From Sphingomonas gilva (lineage in GTDB: Bacteria; Pseudomonadota; Alphaproteobacteria; Sphingomonadales; Sphingomonadaceae), in assembly GCF_003515075.1 (NCBI RefSeq), contig NZ_QWLV01000001.1, positions 681,182-745,181 of the forward strand: a stretch of DNA of 64,000 bases, in the 5' to 3' direction. The position numbers and the translations under genes are program-made. Numbering within the stretch: position 1 is the stretch's first letter; every line of letters begins with the position of its first letter. The notes beneath the pieces are model-generated. The model was not told the origin of the DNA. It ran no database searches and saw only the letters and a list, made by a program, of their open reading frames with translations. Shown one piece after another: positions 53,252-61,731 of this stretch.

Positions 53252-53340
53252 CGTCGCCCCTGCGCAGGCAGGGGCCGCTGGGCTTGTGGCACATCCAGCA
53301 TAGCGTATGCCGACTGCGGCCCTGCCTGCGCAGGGGCGAC
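53252..53340. repeat. palindromic element R6c
   Basis: The arms cgtcgcccctgcgcaggcag and ccctgcctgcgcaggggcga enclose a variable centre. It lies between the convergent wrbA and peptidase genes. Confidence 0.88.
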
Positions 53341-53346
53341 GAATGG

Positions 53347-54117
53347 TTACCGCCGCCGCTTGCGCTTCTCCTCCGGCGCGGGCGGCGGCTTGCCGGCATT
53401 GGGGTTCTCCGGCTGGCTCATCACGCGGATCACCAGTGGCGCTTCCTGGGGCGACGGACTGGCCGGATACTCCGCCCGCGCCCGTGCGAACACCGCCCGG
53501 GCAGACGCCGCGCCCGGCACGCCGCCGCTGGTGCCGACCCAGCGCCAGTGCCACGGCTCCCACGTCACGCGTTGCTTCGAACCCGCGGGGAAAGACAGCT
53601 CGAAGCCGTATCTCGGCGCATTCTTGAGCAGCCATTGGCCGACCGGCGACGCGGCGAAACAGCCCTCGATATTGGGGCAGTCGCCCGGATTGGCGGTGCC
53701 GAAATCTATCACATAGCCCGTCGCATGCTCGCTATAGCCCGGCGGCGCGGAGGTCTGCGCGCGCTGCATCAGCCCGATATGGATGCCGTTGCAGAACACC
53801 ATCCGCTGATATTCGGTGCCGCGCCAGCAGGAGAGCGCGCGCAGCTGCCCGGCGATCATCGGATCGCGATCGGCGTCCGCCGCCATGCGCATCAGGTCCG
53901 CGACGATCGCCGGGTGGACCTTGCACGATCCGTCGGGCGAGATGCTGGGCGGCGCGGGCTGCATGATCGCGCCGTTGGTCTCGGCATAGGGCAGGTGGTT
54001 GAACATCCGCCCGTCCGCCTGCGGCTGCGAGGTCGCGGTCGGGCAGAGCTGCTGCGCCAGCGCGGGCGAGGCGGCGAGCGCCGCGATCGTCATCAATCCG
54101 TTCTTGAGCTTGCCCAT
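53347..54117 (-). CDS. M15-family D-alanyl-D-alanine carboxypeptidase, secreted
   Basis: Zinc peptidase of the VanY/DacA-like M15 family that trims peptidoglycan side chains, 256 residues from ATG 54117 (ATG 54135 or 54153 are possible). It has a signal peptide (LMTIAALAASPALAQQ) and the zinc motif SEHATGYVIDFG, completed by EPWHWRWVG near residue 200. YQRMVFCNGIHIG is another family stretch. The C-terminal 40 residues are Pro/Lys/Arg-rich and end in RRR, unusual for a periplasmic enzyme. It is divergent from the pseudouridine synthase gene. Confidence 0.9.
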   Translation of the reverse strand: MGKLKNGLMTIAALAASPALAQQLCPTATSQPQADGRMFNHLPYAETNGAIMQPAPPSISPDGSCKVHPAIVADLMRMAADADRDPMIAGQLRALSCWRGTEYQRMVFCNGIHIGLMQRAQTSAPPGYSEHATGYVIDFGTANPGDCPNIEGCFAASPVGQWLLKNAPRYGFELSFPAGSKQRVTWEPWHWRWVGTSGGVPGAASARAVFARARAEYPASPSPQEAPLVIRVMSQPENPNAGKPPPAPEEKRKRRR

Positions 54118-54183
54118 CGCGCCCGCTTCACCCATGTCGTTCGTCCGCTCCATAACCCGTCGCGCGCTTACGAGTTTCACGTC

Positions 54184-54831
54184 ATGCTGTCCGACCATGT
54201 CCTGTTCATCGATGGCGAGGCGATCGTGGTCGACAAGCCCGCGGGCCTTCCCGTTGATCGCCCGCGCGACGGATCGCTCTCGGTCGAGAACCATCTCGCC
54301 GGCCTCACCTTCGGGTTCAAGCGCTGGCCGACGCCGGTGCACCGGCTCGACCGCGACACCAGCGGCTGCCTGCTGCTCGCGCGCAACCCCAAGGCGCATG
54401 CCCGTTTCCAGCAGGCGTTCGAACAGGGGCTGGTCGAAAAGACCTACCGCGCCGTGCTCGCGGGCGAACCCGAGGGGGACGAAGGCACGATCGACCTGCC
54501 GCTCGCCAAGGTCTCCAGTCCCCGCGCCGGCTGGCGGATGGTCGGCGACGCCGGGGGCAAGCCGGCGGTGACGCGCTGGCGCGTGCTGGCGCGTTCGGGC
54601 GGCCGGGCGCTGGTCGAGTTCCGGCCGGAGACCGGCCGCACCCACCAGATCCGCGTCCACGCCGCCGAAGGGCTCGGCGCGCCGATCGCGGGCGATCCCG
54701 TCTATGGCGGCGGCCAGGGCCCGATGCTGCTTCACGCGCTGAAGCTGGTCCTCCCGCGCGACGGCAAGCCGGCGGTCGAGGCCCAGGCGCCGCTCCCCGC
54801 CAGCTTCGCGAAGGCCGGCTTCGATGGCTGA
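54184..54831 (+). CDS. RluA-family pseudouridine synthase
   Basis: Converts specific uridines of rRNA or tRNA to pseudouridine, 215 residues. The catalytic Asp is in HRLDRDTSGCLLLA (about residues 57-70), with VVDKPAGLPV before it and ETGRTHQIRVHAA after it, the RluA order. It has no S4 domain and is short, resembling the compact RluA/TruC-like members; the modified site is not predictable. It overlaps arfB by 8 bases, so both are expressed together. Confidence 0.93.
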   Translation: MLSDHVLFIDGEAIVVDKPAGLPVDRPRDGSLSVENHLAGLTFGFKRWPTPVHRLDRDTSGCLLLARNPKAHARFQQAFEQGLVEKTYRAVLAGEPEGDEGTIDLPLAKVSSPRAGWRMVGDAGGKPAVTRWRVLARSGGRALVEFRPETGRTHQIRVHAAEGLGAPIAGDPVYGGGQGPMLLHALKLVLPRDGKPAVEAQAPLPASFAKAGFDG

Positions 54832-55228
54832 TTTCCAGCTCCCCGAAGAGGCGCTGGAGGAGAAGTTCCTCGCCGCGACCGGCCCCGGCGGGCAGAATGT
54901 GAACAAGGTCGCGACCGCCGTGCAGCTGCGCGTCGACGTGTTCCGGCTGGGGCTGGAGCCTTGGGCCTATGCCAATCTCAAGCGTCTCGCCGGCAGCCGG
55001 ATGACCGCGAATGGCGAACTGCTGATCGTCGCCCGCCGCTTCCGCACGCAGGACGCCAACCGCCAGGACGCCCGCGAGCGCGCCGCCGCGCTGATCGCCG
55101 ATGCGCACAAGCGCGACGCCAAGCGGGTCAGAACGCGGCCAAGCAAGGCCGCCAAGGCGCGGCGCGTAGACGAAAAGAAGGGCCGCAGCGCGGTCAAGGC
55201 GGGGCGGGGGCGGGTGGTGCTGGATTAA
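54824..55228 (+). CDS. arfB: alternative ribosome-rescue factor ArfB (peptidyl-tRNA hydrolase)
   Basis: Codon-independent release factor that frees ribosomes stalled at mRNA ends without a stop codon, 134 residues. The GGQ motif GPGGQNVNK is at residues 20-28. The C-terminal tail is strongly basic (Lys/Arg, KKGRSAVKAGRGR), the part that enters the empty mRNA channel in E. coli YaeJ. Length fits YaeJ rather than a release factor. It overlaps the RluA-type gene at its start. Confidence 0.95.
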   Translation: MADFQLPEEALEEKFLAATGPGGQNVNKVATAVQLRVDVFRLGLEPWAYANLKRLAGSRMTANGELLIVARRFRTQDANRQDARERAAALIADAHKRDAKRVRTRPSKAAKARRVDEKKGRSAVKAGRGRVVLD

Positions 55229-55232
55229 AACT

Positions 55233-55322
55233 CGTCGCCCCTGCGAAGGCAGGGGCCTCAGGCGGCATGAACAAAGTTCGGAAGTGCACAAACCCAGCGG
55301 CCCCTGCCTTCGCAGGGGCGAC
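55233..55322. repeat. palindromic element R6d
   Basis: The arms gtcgcccctgcgaaggcagg and ccctgccttcgcaggggcga are nearly perfect. It lies between arfB and the GAF-domain gene; the ribosome site of the latter follows it. Confidence 0.9.
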
Positions 55323-55332
55323 GGAGATCAGG

Positions 55333-55815
55333 ATGTACCAGTTCGACATAACCACCGCCGACAAGCCCGCGCTCTACCGCGATCTCCTCGCCGCGCTCGA
55401 CGCGCTCACCGCCGAAGAGCCCGATGCGATCGCCAACATGGCCAACGTCGCCGCGCTGATCTGGGAATATCTACCCGATCTCAACTGGGCCGGCTTCTAC
55501 CGCAATGTCGGCGAAGAGCTGGTGCTCGGCCCGTTCCAGGGCAAGGCGGCGTGCATCCGGATCCCCTTCGGCAAGGGCGTGTGCGGCGCCGCGGCGGCGA
55601 GCCGGGAGACGCAGCGCGTCGACGATGTCCACGCCTTTCCCGGCCACATCGCCTGCGACGCGGCGAGCCGGTCCGAGCTGGTGGTGCCGATCGTTCACGA
55701 CGGTCGCCTGATCGGCGTGCTCGACCTCGACAGCCCTGATCCCGACCGCTTCGATGCGCAGGACCGGCAAGGCTGCGAGGCGCTGATGGCGCGGCTCGCC
55801 CCGCGTCTCGCCTGA
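55333..55815 (+). CDS. msrC: free methionine-(R)-sulfoxide reductase (GAF fold)
   Basis: Repairs oxidised free methionine, 160 residues. GAF-domain core with LNWAGFYRNVGEELVLGPFQGKAACIRIPFGKGVCG and HIACDAASRSELVVPI; these hold the three cysteines (about 75, 85 and 109) of the fRMsr catalytic cycle. The C-terminus LIGVLDLDSPDPDRFDAQD fits as well. ATG 55333 after agatcagg is the natural start. The open frame upstream translates repeat R6d. Confidence 0.93.
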   Translation: MYQFDITTADKPALYRDLLAALDALTAEEPDAIANMANVAALIWEYLPDLNWAGFYRNVGEELVLGPFQGKAACIRIPFGKGVCGAAAASRETQRVDDVHAFPGHIACDAASRSELVVPIVHDGRLIGVLDLDSPDPDRFDAQDRQGCEALMARLAPRLA

Positions 55816-55939
55816 CCGATTACGGGACAGAAACCCGACTCCCCCGCGTGGCGCGTCCGCTGCGGAAATGTTAAGAAACCGTAAAGATCGCAAGGGCGGA
55901 GGCCCTCGCCTCGGCAGGTGACGAACAGGGGAATTTACC

Positions 55940-56788
55940 ATGCGGATCCTTGGATTTGCGACGATCGCGGCGGGGCTGACGCTGGTCGCGCCGGCTGCGG
56001 CAGTGGCGGGCGACTCGGCGGCCGATCAGCAGCGCTGGACCCATGTGCCGCACGCGCAGTTGAAGGCGCCGTCCGGTCATCACCGCCATCGCTGGGGTCA
56101 CCGCATCCGCGGCCGCTGGCACGCCGGCTGGTTCGCGCCCGGCGGCTGGCGCGGCTACCGTGTCGTCGTGCCCGGCTATCGGCTGCCGGCCTATTGGATC
56201 GCGCCGCGCTATGTGATCGCCTACCGGCCCTACGGCCTGCCCGCGCCGCAGCCCGGCTATGCCTGGTCGCGCTATTATGACGATGCGGTGCTGATCGACC
56301 GCGAAGGCCGGGTGATCGATCGCCGCGGCGATATCCAGTGGGACCGCTACGAAGGCGGCTATGACGACCGCGATTACCCCGATCCGCGCCACGCGCCCCC
56401 GCCGCCCGCCTATGAAGGGACCTGGGAGGGCACCTGGACCGGCGAGTATGACGATGGCCGGCCCTACAGCTATTCGGGCAGCTTCGACGGCGAGTACCGC
56501 CCCGCCGGCGCGCCCTATCCGCCGCCGCACGAAGGTGGTCCGCCGCCGCATGCGCCGGGGCATAATCCGGCGATTATCCACCAGGGATCGCAGGTGATCA
56601 TCAACGGCGTCGCCTATCCCGCGGGCGGCACGGTCGCGAACGGCTATTACTACCCGCCCGCCACGACGACGACGGTCACCGTCCATGCCGGCTGCTGCCC
56701 CCACGCCGAGCCGGCCGCGACCTGGAAGCCGAAGAAGAAGCATTGGAAACCCAAGCCCAAATCCAAGGTCATCCGCATGACCAAATGA
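55940..56788 (+). CDS. RcnB-like exported protein, His/Tyr/Pro/Gly-rich
   Basis: A 282-residue exported protein of unknown role. The signal peptide is MRILGFATIAAGLTLVAPAAAVAG. It then has HHRHRWGHRIRGRWHAGW, a tract of Tyr-Arg-Pro-Gly turns with the RcnB-like YRLPAYWIAPRYVI, a central WEGTWTGEY, and a basic tail (KKKHWKPKPKSKVI). RcnB-type proteins bind or move metals or join the envelope; the His-rich part would suit metal binding. It ends at a terminator and is alone in its transcript. Confidence 0.8.
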   Translation: MRILGFATIAAGLTLVAPAAAVAGDSAADQQRWTHVPHAQLKAPSGHHRHRWGHRIRGRWHAGWFAPGGWRGYRVVVPGYRLPAYWIAPRYVIAYRPYGLPAPQPGYAWSRYYDDAVLIDREGRVIDRRGDIQWDRYEGGYDDRDYPDPRHAPPPPAYEGTWEGTWTGEYDDGRPYSYSGSFDGEYRPAGAPYPPPHEGGPPPHAPGHNPAIIHQGSQVIINGVAYPAGGTVANGYYYPPATTTTVTVHAGCCPHAEPAATWKPKKKHWKPKPKSKVIRMTK

Positions 56789-56832
56789 GCTGAGCGCTGC
56801 GACTCTGGGGTGGGGAAGACGCGCGCACCGGA

Positions 56833-56862
56833 GGGCCGTCGCAGCGATGCGGCGGCCCTTTT
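56833..56862 (+). terminator. rho-independent terminator after the RcnB-like gene
   Basis: A hairpin with arms gggccgtcgca and tgcggcggccc (one GU pair) and a 4-base loop is followed by tttt. Confidence 0.88.
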
Positions 56863-56870
56863 GCGTACCC

Positions 56871-56957
56871 GTCGCCCCCGCGCAGGCGGGGGCCGCCGAG
56901 TTTGTGGCACACCGGCCGCGTGCCTGCCGACCGAGGCGCTGCTTCCACAGGGGCGAC
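56871..56957. repeat. palindromic element R6e
   Basis: Diverged R6 copy. The left arm is gtcgcccccgcgcaggcggg and the right arm ends cacaggggcgac. It is between the terminator and the convergent uspA stop. Confidence 0.82.
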
Positions 56958-56968
56958 GAATTGGACCC

Positions 56969-57424
56969 TCAGCTCAGCCGGTCGATGGCATCCTTGTCGA
57001 GATTGCCGGGGACGATCATCACGGGGCAGGGCAGCTTGCCCGCATCGACCCCGGCGAAGTGCGCGATCAACGGACCGGGCGGGCCGGACTGCGCCGCGCC
57101 CAGCACCAGCGCCGCGATCTGGTCGTTGTCGGCCAGCCGCTTGAGCACGGTCGCGACCGGCTCGCCTTGCTTGACCACCACCGACGGGCGCAATCCCGCC
57201 TCGTCCATCAGCGTGCCCGCCGCGCGGCTGACCAGTGCTTCCGCACGCTGCCGCGCCTCGTCCTCGATCGTCGCCTGCACCCCGCCAAAGGCGATGAACT
57301 CCTGTGGCGGGATCAGCGCCAGGATCTCGACCCCGCCGCCCGTCTTCACCGCGCGCCGCGCGGCGAAGCGCAGCGCGATTTCCGCCTCCGGGCTTTCGTC
57401 GATCACCACCAGATAGGTGCGCAT
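56969..57424 (-). CDS. universal stress protein
   Basis: Single-domain UspA-type protein, 151 residues. The N-terminal TYLVVIDESPEAEIALRFAARRA binds ATP in ATP-type members, but the C-terminal G-2x-G-9x-G-(S/T) motif of that type is only partly seen (LVLGAAQSG). It might help survival under stress by unknown means. It starts 132 bases from the E2 gene of pyruvate dehydrogenase, divergently. Confidence 0.9.
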   Translation of the reverse strand: MRTYLVVIDESPEAEIALRFAARRAVKTGGGVEILALIPPQEFIAFGGVQATIEDEARQRAEALVSRAAGTLMDEAGLRPSVVVKQGEPVATVLKRLADNDQIAALVLGAAQSGPPGPLIAHFAGVDAGKLPCPVMIVPGNLDKDAIDRLS

Positions 57425-57556
57425 GCCGTGTCATTCCCCCTGAAGCGCATAACTGGCCCGGTCGAGGCGCGCTGGCAAGGTCTCCACCCTTGACCGTCCG
57501 CGCGTCAGGGACGAAGGAGCGGCAAACCTGCCCGCCATGAAGGACTCCCCAGGCCC

Positions 57557-58897
57557 ATGTCGATCGAGATCAAGATGCCCGCGCTTTCCCCGACGATGGA
57601 GGAGGGCACGCTCGCCAAATGGCTGGTGAAGGAGGGCGACACGGTCAAGTCCGGCGACATCATGGCCGAGATCGAGACCGACAAGGCGACGATGGAGTTC
57701 GAGGCGGTTGACGAGGGCGTGATCGCCAGGATCATGGTCGCCGAGGGCACCGACGGGGTGAAGGTCGGCACGCCGATCGCGCTGCTGGCGGAAGAGGGTG
57801 AGGACGTCTCCGCCGCCGAAGCGCCGAAAAAGGCGGAAGCGCCTGCAGCCAAGGCGCCTGAGCCCAAGCCCGCCGAAGAGAAGCCCGCGCCAAAGGCTGA
57901 GGCGCCAAAGGCTGAGGCGCCGAAGGCTGAAGCGTCGGCACCCAGATCCGATGGCGAGCGGGTCAAGGCCAGCCCGCTGGCCAAGCGCATCGCGGCGGAG
58001 AAGGGCGTCGACCTTTCCGCCGTCGCGGGCTCGGGGCCGGGCGGCCGTATCGTCAAGGCCGACGTCGAAGGCGCCAGGCCTGTCCCGAGCGGGGTCGAGG
58101 GGCCCGGCGCCGCACCCGCTGCGAAGCCCGCCGAAGCCGCGCCCGCGGCGCAGCCGGCTCCCGCCGCACCTGTCGGCGAGGCCAAGGCCGTGTGGTTCGA
58201 TGACACCATCCCGCACGAAGCGGAAAAGCTCTCCAACATCCGCAAGACCATCGCGCGCCGCCTGACCGAGGCCAAGCAGACCATCCCGCACATCTACCTG
58301 ACCGTGGACGTCCGCCTCGACGCGCTGCTCAAGCTGCGCTCGGAGCTGAACAAGGGGCTGGAGAGCCGCGGCGTGAAGCTGTCGGTCAACGATCTTCTGA
58401 TCAAGGCGCTGGCCGTCGCGCTCGAGGCGAGCCCGAAGTGCAACGTCACCTATGCCGGCGACAAGCTGATCAAATACGGCCGCGCCGACATCTCGGTCGC
58501 GGTCTCCACCCCCACCGGGCTGATCACCCCGATCATCCGCGACGCCGCCAATATCTCGGTCTCGAAGATCTCGACCCAGATGAAGGAGCTCGCCGGCCGC
58601 GCCAAGGAAGGCAAGCTCAAGCCCGAGGAATATCAGGGCGGCACCGCCAGCATCTCCAACATGGGCATGTTCGGCATCAAGCAGTTCGATGCGGTGATCA
58701 ACCCGCCGCAGGGCATGATCCTCGCGGTCGGCGCGGGCGAGAAGCGGCCCTATATCGTCGACGACGCGCTCGGCGTGGCGACGGTGATGTCCGCCACCGG
58801 CAGCTTCGACCACCGCGCGATCGACGGCGCGGACGGCGCGGAGATGCTCAAGCTGTTCAAGGAGCTGGTGGAAAGCCCGCTGGCGATGGTCGCTTGA
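57557..58897 (+). CDS. pdhC: pyruvate dehydrogenase E2, dihydrolipoamide acetyltransferase
   Basis: Core subunit of the pyruvate dehydrogenase complex making acetyl-CoA, 446 residues. Lipoyl domain at the N-terminus with lipoyl-Lys43 (TDKATMEF). An Ala/Pro/Glu/Lys linker with three APKAE units in tandem follows, then a peripheral subunit-binding domain ([26 protein letters not shown]), a second flexible linker that includes [10 protein letters not shown], and the catalytic domain ending with [15 protein letters not shown] (His and Asp of the active site). E3 is encoded 1.3 kb downstream, past a toxin-antitoxin module. Confidence 0.95.
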   Translation: MSIEIKMPALSPTMEEGTLAKWLVKEGDTVKSGDIMAEIETDKATMEFEAVDEGVIARIMVAEGTDGVKVGTPIALLAEEGEDVSAAEAPKKAEAPAAKAPEPKPAEEKPAPKAEAPKAEAPKAEASAPRSDGERVKASPLAKRIAAEKGVDLSAVAGSGPGGRIVKADVEGARPVPSGVEGPGAAPAAKPAEAAPAAQPAPAAPVGEAKAVWFDDTIPHEAEKLSNIRKTIARRLTEAKQTIPHIYLTVDVRLDALLKLRSELNKGLESRGVKLSVNDLLIKALAVALEASPKCNVTYAGDKLIKYGRADISVAVSTPTGLITPIIRDAANISVSKISTQMKELAGRAKEGKLKPEEYQGGTASISNMGMFGIKQFDAVINPPQGMILAVGAGEKRPYIVDDALGVATVMSATGSFDHRAIDGADGAEMLKLFKELVESPLAMVA

Positions 58898-58912
58898 CCA
58901 CATTCGAGGATT

Positions 58913-58937
58913 GTGTCACCAAAAGTGACACTTTTGG
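58913..58937 (+). promoter_or_regulatory. interlocked operator palindromes before the Phd-PIN module
   Basis: Two perfect inverted repeats share an arm. gtgtcac (58913-58919) and gtgacac (58925-58931) form the first. ccaaaa (58919-58924) and ttttgg (58932-58937) form the second, with gtgacac as its centre. They lie just 9 bases before the antitoxin ATG, a standard place for autoregulation. Confidence 0.72.
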
Positions 58938-58946
58938 AGTGCGGCC

Positions 58947-59213
58947 ATGAAGATGGGCATCAAGGAATTTCGCGAGCGCATCAGCGAGGTGACCGAACTT
59001 GGCGAACCGGTTATCGTGACGCACCACGGCCGCGAGGTCGCGAGCTACTTTCCCCGCAAGCCCAAGGATCCGAAGAAAGTTAAAAGGGCTGCCGAGGCCA
59101 TCAGAAGATGGCAGTCGGATATGAAGGCCAAAGGCGTGGACTTGGAAGATATGCTGGCGGGCATTGGTCTTGATCCGTGGGGCGAGCCGCTTGATGACCG
59201 CGCTGGTCGTTGA
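58947..59213 (+). CDS. Phd/YefM-family antitoxin
   Basis: Antitoxin, 88 residues. The N-terminal Phd fold is MGIKEFRERISEVTELGEPVIVTHHGREVASYFPR (about 3-37), the DNA-binding half, followed by a Lys-rich helical tail that should bind the toxin. It overlaps the PIN toxin gene by 20 bases. The palindromes immediately upstream are its likely operators. It sits between PDH E2 and a thioesterase gene, so it was probably inserted into a core metabolic region. Confidence 0.9.
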   Translation: MKMGIKEFRERISEVTELGEPVIVTHHGREVASYFPRKPKDPKKVKRAAEAIRRWQSDMKAKGVDLEDMLAGIGLDPWGEPLDDRAGR

Positions 59214-59592
59214 CGCGAATATCATTCTTTCTGCGCTACTTGGCCGATCGTTACCGACATTGGAGGACATCGCTGGGAGGGGAGTGGAGCTTTTCGTCCC
59301 CGTCATACAATGGATCGAGGTACAGGCCGTCCTCCGGCATCTCCGTCCGGAAAGCGTGAACGAACTGATGACGCAAGCCGCCGCTTTCGTCGATATCCTT
59401 CCCCTGGAGGCTTTTGTGCCGTTCGAAGGGCGCGCGCGTGAACGATTGGAAAATGGGCAGGAGGATTGGGCGGTTCTAGCATCCGCCATGGCTTTGGAAG
59501 CTGGGATATGGTCGAAGGATCGAGACTTTTTTGGCGTTGGCGTACCGGTATGGACAACAAGCAATATCAGGTTTGTGGAAGGCGGCCGGTGA
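59194..59592 (+). CDS. PIN-domain ribonuclease toxin (VapC type)
   Basis: A 132-residue PIN-domain protein. The first acidic residue is in LVVDANIILSALLGR (Asp8), another in the later EDWAVLASAMALEAGIWSKDRDF, giving the acidic cluster of metal-dependent ribonucleases. VapC toxins of this fold cut tRNA or rRNA. The start ATG 59194 overlaps the antitoxin end by 20 bases; the frame upstream is the antitoxin gene in another frame. The pairing of a Phd-type antitoxin with a PIN toxin is common. Confidence 0.9.
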   Translation: MTALVVDANIILSALLGRSLPTLEDIAGRGVELFVPVIQWIEVQAVLRHLRPESVNELMTQAAAFVDILPLEAFVPFEGRARERLENGQEDWAVLASAMALEAGIWSKDRDFFGVGVPVWTTSNIRFVEGGR

Positions 59593-59657
59593 ACGCCACC
59601 GGCCGTTATGACGATCCTGTGACGGGAGCGTCCGGATGATCCGCAACGATCCCGCGC

Positions 59658-60047
59658 ATGGCTGACCTGCCACCCCAGGGCGCGCCCGCGATCCGCGTCA
59701 CCACCATGCCCGCCGACGCCAATGCGTATGGCGACATCTTCGGCGGCTGGCTGATGAGCCAGATGGACATGGCGGCCGGCCTCGTCGCCGCGCGCTATTC
59801 GAAGGGCCGGGCGGTGACGGTGGCGATGGACGGCATGCAGTTCCACGCGCCCGTCTCGGTGGGCGACGAGGTGTCGGTCTATGCCGAACTGGTCAAGGTC
59901 GGCCGCACCTCGATGACCATCGCCGTCGAGGCGTGGCACCGCCATCGCCACGAAGAGGAACAGGCGCGCGTCACCGAAGCGCGCTTCACCTTCGTCGCGA
60001 TCGACGAAGAGCGGCGGCCGCGGGTGATTGGCGGTCTCGGATCGTGA
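59658..60047 (+). CDS. acyl-CoA thioesterase (YciA-type hotdog)
   Basis: Hotdog-fold thioesterase cleaving acyl-CoA, 129 residues. The key stretch NAYGDIFGGWLMSQMDMAAG (about 22-41, with the catalytic Asp) and MDGMQFHAPVSVGDEVSVYAELVKVGRTSM match YciA. Located between the TA module and lpd; its role may be to release CoA in excess. It begins with MADLPPQG at ATG 59658. Confidence 0.93.
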   Translation: MADLPPQGAPAIRVTTMPADANAYGDIFGGWLMSQMDMAAGLVAARYSKGRAVTVAMDGMQFHAPVSVGDEVSVYAELVKVGRTSMTIAVEAWHRHRHEEEQARVTEARFTFVAIDEERRPRVIGGLGS

Positions 60048-60243
60048 TTCTGTCGCTGGGCCAAATTTTTCGCTGTCCTAATTGGATTTCGACGGGCAGC
60101 GTTTGGATATGACGGCCTTCGTTTCTGTTTGCCTGCTGCGCCGGGGTTCGATCCACCGGTTCCGGGAGAGGGCGAACCAGGGGGCACCTACCCTCACTTT
60201 CCTCACCTTCCAGCCTGCCCCGGCCACTTAGGGAGCAACTATC

Positions 60244-61641
60244 TTGCCTGATACCTACGATCTCATCGTCCTCGGCTCCGGGCCCGGCGGCTATGTCGCG
60301 GCGATTCGCGCGTCGCAGCTTGGCCTCAAGACCGCGATCGTCGAGCGGGAGCTGCTCGGCGGCATCTGCCTCAACTGGGGCTGCATCCCGACCAAGGCGC
60401 TGCTGCGCTCGGCCGAGATCTTTCATTACATGCAGCACGCCAAGGATTACGGCCTCGCCGCGGAGAAGATCAGCGCCGATCTGGAGGCGGTGGTCAAGCG
60501 GTCGCGCGGGGTTGCGAAGCAGCTCAACCAGGGCGTCACGCACCTGATGAAGAAGAACAAGATCGCCGTGCATATGGGCGAGGGCAAGCTGACCGGCAAA
60601 GGCAAGCTCAGTGTCACGGACAAGGACGGCAAGACCACCGAGCTGGCGGCCAAGAACATCATCCTCGCCACCGGCGCCCGCGCTCGCGACCTGCCCGCGA
60701 CGCCGGCCGACGGCAAGCGCGTCTGGACCTATCGCCACGCGATGACACCGCCCGAGATGCCGACCAAGCTGCTGGTCATCGGATCGGGCGCCATCGGGAT
60801 CGAGTTCGCCAGCTTCTACAATGACATGGGCGCCGAGGTGACCGTGGTCGAGATGCTCGACCGGATCGTGCCGGTCGAGGATGCCGATGTCTCCGCCTTC
60901 CTTGAGAAAGCGCTCAAGAAGCAAGGCATGACGATCATGACCAAGGCCGGCGTCGACAAGCTCGACGTCAGCGACAAGGGCGTGCGTGCGGCGATCAAGG
61001 ACCGCGACGGCAAGGTCGCCAATGCCGAGTTCAGCCATGTCATCGTCGCCATCGGCATCGTCCCCAATACCGAGAATATCGGGCTGGAGGCGTTGGGCGT
61101 CGAAACCGATCGCGGCTTCCTCAAGACCGGCCCGGACTGCAAGACCAATGTCGACGGTCTCTACGCCATCGGCGACATCACCGCGCCGCCCTGGCTGGCG
61201 CACAAGGCGAGCCACGAAGGCGTGATCGCCGCCGAGGCGATCGCCGGCAAGCACCCGCATGCGATGGACCCGCGCAACATTCCCGGCTGCACCTATTGCC
61301 ATCCGCAGGTCGCGTCGGTCGGCCTGACCGAAGCCAAGGCCAGGGAGGCCGGCTATGAAGTGAAGGCGGGCACCTTCCCCTTCATCGGCAACGGCAAGGC
61401 GATCGCGCTGGGCGAGGCGGAGGGCTTCATCAAGACTGTGTTCGACGCGAAGACCGGCGAGTTGCTGGGCGCGCACATGGTCGGGGCCGAGGTCACCGAG
61501 CTGATTCAGGGCTACGCCGTCGGCAAGACGCTGGAGACCACCGAGGCCGAACTGATGAACACGGTGTTCCCGCACCCGACCTTGAGCGAGATGATGCACG
61601 AAAGCGTCCTCGCCGCCTATGGGCGGGCGCTGCACATCTGA
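60244..61641 (+). CDS. lpdA: dihydrolipoyl dehydrogenase (E3)
   Basis: FAD enzyme that reoxidises the lipoyl group of the pyruvate and oxoglutarate dehydrogenase complexes, 465 residues. FAD-binding GSGPGGYVAAIRA, the redox disulfide GGICLNWGCIPTKA (C-x4-C), the NAD-binding GSGAIGIEFASFY and the C-terminal His-Glu pair in HPTLSEMMHESV are all present. The start is TTG 60244, with agggag 9 bases before it; no ATG fits the conserved N-terminus. It is downstream of pdhC but separated by four kinds of sequence (antitoxin, toxin, thioesterase and a 196-base gap). Confidence 0.96.
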   Translation: MPDTYDLIVLGSGPGGYVAAIRASQLGLKTAIVERELLGGICLNWGCIPTKALLRSAEIFHYMQHAKDYGLAAEKISADLEAVVKRSRGVAKQLNQGVTHLMKKNKIAVHMGEGKLTGKGKLSVTDKDGKTTELAAKNIILATGARARDLPATPADGKRVWTYRHAMTPPEMPTKLLVIGSGAIGIEFASFYNDMGAEVTVVEMLDRIVPVEDADVSAFLEKALKKQGMTIMTKAGVDKLDVSDKGVRAAIKDRDGKVANAEFSHVIVAIGIVPNTENIGLEALGVETDRGFLKTGPDCKTNVDGLYAIGDITAPPWLAHKASHEGVIAAEAIAGKHPHAMDPRNIPGCTYCHPQVASVGLTEAKAREAGYEVKAGTFPFIGNGKAIALGEAEGFIKTVFDAKTGELLGAHMVGAEVTELIQGYAVGKTLETTEAELMNTVFPHPTLSEMMHESVLAAYGRALHI

Positions 61642-61731
61642 ACTTGATTTGAATCAACAAGAAACTCCGGCCGGGAATGGAACAGGGACCGCGAGCGCGC
61701 GGTTCCCGCTTTCCCGACAGGAGGAAGAATC

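Noticed and set aside
60048..60243. A hidden small gene or riboswitch before lpdA.
   Set aside because: No frame with a plausible start and no recognisable structure; lower GC than flanks but nothing specific.
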